Source: Silurus meridionalis | Taxonomy: Eukaryota; Chordata; Actinopteri; Siluriformes; Siluridae | Direction of reading: 5' to 3' | Assembly (NCBI RefSeq): GCF_014805685.1 | Contig: NC_060906.1 | Span: 19,313,164-19,377,163, forward strand | DNA length: 64,000 nucleotides | Part shown: in pieces, positions 62,481 through 64,000 of the stretch | How positions within the stretch are numbered: the stretch's first letter is position 1 | How the letters are laid out: every line of letters starts with the position of its first letter | Notes under the pieces: model-generated | Database searches by the model: none | The model's input: only the letters and a program-made list of their open reading frames with translations | What the model was told of the DNA's origin: nothing | Translations under genes and position numbers: made by a program

Positions 62481-62539
62481 ACGAAGAAATCATGTTTTAT
62501 CAACGAGTTCCTCAAGGTTTATTTAGGTTTTTTTTAAAA

Positions 62540-62995
62540 TGTGTTAGTTTTCATATGATCTTGAAATTTCAGCAGTAAGCCTACATATGTATATTCAGAT
62601 TCACATTTGTTTCCTGTTATAGCTGATACCAATAGATCATTCCCCTCAAACCTTGCGTTTCCAACCACAAAACTGTCACTGGACTTTTTTGTTTGTTTGT
62701 TTGTTTTTTTCTTAGAGACTGATTGCGTATGAAAATCCTGGAAGATCAACACTTACTGACATATTCAAAGCCTCTCAACTGATATAAACAACTATGCCAC
62801 AATTAATTGATAATAATTGTGGCACTGATATTACACATTTCTTTCATTCTGATGTTTGACGTAAACATTATATGAAGCTCTTGACCTGTGTCTCCATTAT
62901 GTTTTGCATTGTGCTGCCGCCACATGATTGAATAACTGCATAAATGCTCAGTTCTCAGTACAGATGTTCCTAATAAAGCGGGTAGTGTATAAATA
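62540..62995 (+). mobile_element. TIR DNA transposon (family E, copy 2)
   Basis: Shares its first 180 bp with 59840-60090. It then continues through tctgatgtttgacgtaaaca, gaagctcttgacctgtgtct and gctgccgccacatgattga to the terminus ttcctaataaagcgggtagt gtat. That end is typical of a widespread fish Tc1/mariner-type family. No transposase frame survives. Confidence 0.6.
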
Positions 62996-63109
62996 TTCAT
63001 ATTATTTATATCAAATATATATGTTATTTATATTGTGATCAATTTGATATAAAGACAGTGTGATGGTATTAAAGCAGCAAATTATATAAAAAATGGAGCA
63101 ATGGCATTA

Positions 63110-63300
63110 GTGGGTAAACAGTTAAGGATCTAGGTTACTGATCCCAGCACTGCCAAACTACCACTTTTTGGCCCTTGAGCAAGGCCCTCAACCCTCCAGG
63201 TGCACTATATTATGGCTGACTTGGCGCTCTGGACCAAGTTTCCTAACAATCTAAGATATGTAAAGAATATAATTTTACTCTGCTTAATGTTTATGTGACA
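63110..63300 (+). mobile_element. tRNA-derived SINE, decayed
   Basis: A tRNA-like head (gtgggtaaacagttaaggat ctaggttactgatc) has lost most of box B. It is followed by cccagcactgccaaactacc, ggcccttgagcaaggccctc and the tail gctctggaccaagtttccta acaatctaagatatg. The ggcccttgagcaaggcc block is shared with the minus-strand SINE at 55615-55802. Confidence 0.65.
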
Positions 63301-64000
63301 GTCTGTTTTTGTTTACTTGGGTTTTAATTTGTAACTTAGTTTTTTAAGAGAAAGGCCGACTACGCTTTTATGCAGCTCACCGACACATTTAGCATAACCT
63401 GAGCCCAATTTCTAGTTTCATTTATTTTATCAGGTATCAGTATAAATCACATCCCTAAAAGAAATTCAAAGGAAAGCCACATTGTTCCAAAATCACCCCT
63501 AGCTAAGGATACCAACACTTCAGCATTGTGATATACTGTATATAGAGTGAGAATGAAAAATTCAGCTTTGCTTGGCTAATCACTTAAGCTCCTGATGTCT
63601 GATGTCGTTCCATGAAGACCTTGATGTGTTAGAGAGCATGCAGGCACATGTGGAAGCGTCTGTGTATTGCTGCTTTTTTGGTTCCCAAGTCCTATATAAA
63701 AGAAAATGCTTTGTTGTTTTTACACACAGGTGGCAGAGGCTTTATGAAAACCGCTGTCTGCTCATTGCAGGACTTTCTACATTGTGATTTCACTAGTTCC
63801 GCTCTAGCAATGCATCAATATACCAGTGAGCAAGTTGCTTTTATTGTGTTATCTTTCCTAGTTGGGCTTTTTTGTCAGGATTAACTGTAGCCTAGAGCCC
63901 TGTCATAGTAGACTTAGTGTGCTAAATGAAGGCTTAAGGGTGTTTGAGGGAGGGGGCATTACAAAAGCTAAGGCCACCCAGACTTTCTAGGAGCTTCATA
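63301..64000. other. Intergenic to window end, no gene recognised
   Basis: No gene is recognised. The overlapping + strand frames at 63602-63787 and 63648-63884 are short, mutually exclusive and carry no domain, so they are unsupported. Confidence 0.45.

Overview
The window is vertebrate nuclear DNA, almost certainly from a ray-finned fish. It is AT-rich and crowded with TA, CA/TG, ATT and TATC microsatellites. It carries decayed Tc1/mariner-like, hAT-like, L2-like and RTE-like transposons and tRNA-derived SINEs. The one clear host gene has exons, GT-AG introns and a vertebrate paired domain. Several repeat families resemble ones I associate with catfishes and related otophysans, but that placement is inference.

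The gene is pax1 (one of the teleost pax1 duplicates) on the + strand. Five coding exons can be joined in frame with consensus splice sites: 5577-5580 (ATG plus one base), 6250-6870, 8862-8992, 10064-10232 and 10383-10483. They give a 341-residue protein with an N-terminal paired domain, an octapeptide, no homeodomain and a Pax1-like C-terminus. Positions 4850-5576 hold the likely promoter and 5' UTR, including two NRF1-type palindromes and a GAA-rich tract. Positions 10484 to about 10940 hold the likely 3' UTR.

The remaining 53 kb (about 10.9-64 kb) looks like a gene desert. I find no second intact gene. It contains an hAT element with a perfect 8-bp target duplication (19349-20897), a second decayed hAT (about 25931-27218), a decayed RTE-like LINE (about 37500-39690), a 5'-truncated L2-like LINE (about 52215-53335) and a dead Tc1-like transposase copy (about 44385-45486). 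A palindromic MITE of that same Tc1-like family lies at 60993-61414. There are also three tRNA-SINE copies and many short transposon fragments.

Between the repeats lie several stretches of higher-complexity, repeat-free sequence (for example 13010-13310, 30830-30990, 51090-51600, 54050-54560, 60400-60640, 62130-62480). They are candidate conserved cis-regulatory elements, as expected around a developmental transcription factor gene, but conservation cannot be tested from this window alone. I found no sign of a novel biological system. The most useful leads are a possible isolated exon at 56313-56405, an unexplained coding-like stretch at 21720-22140, a microsatellite that forms the 3' splice region of pax1 intron 1, and an upstream ORF overlapping pax1 in another frame.
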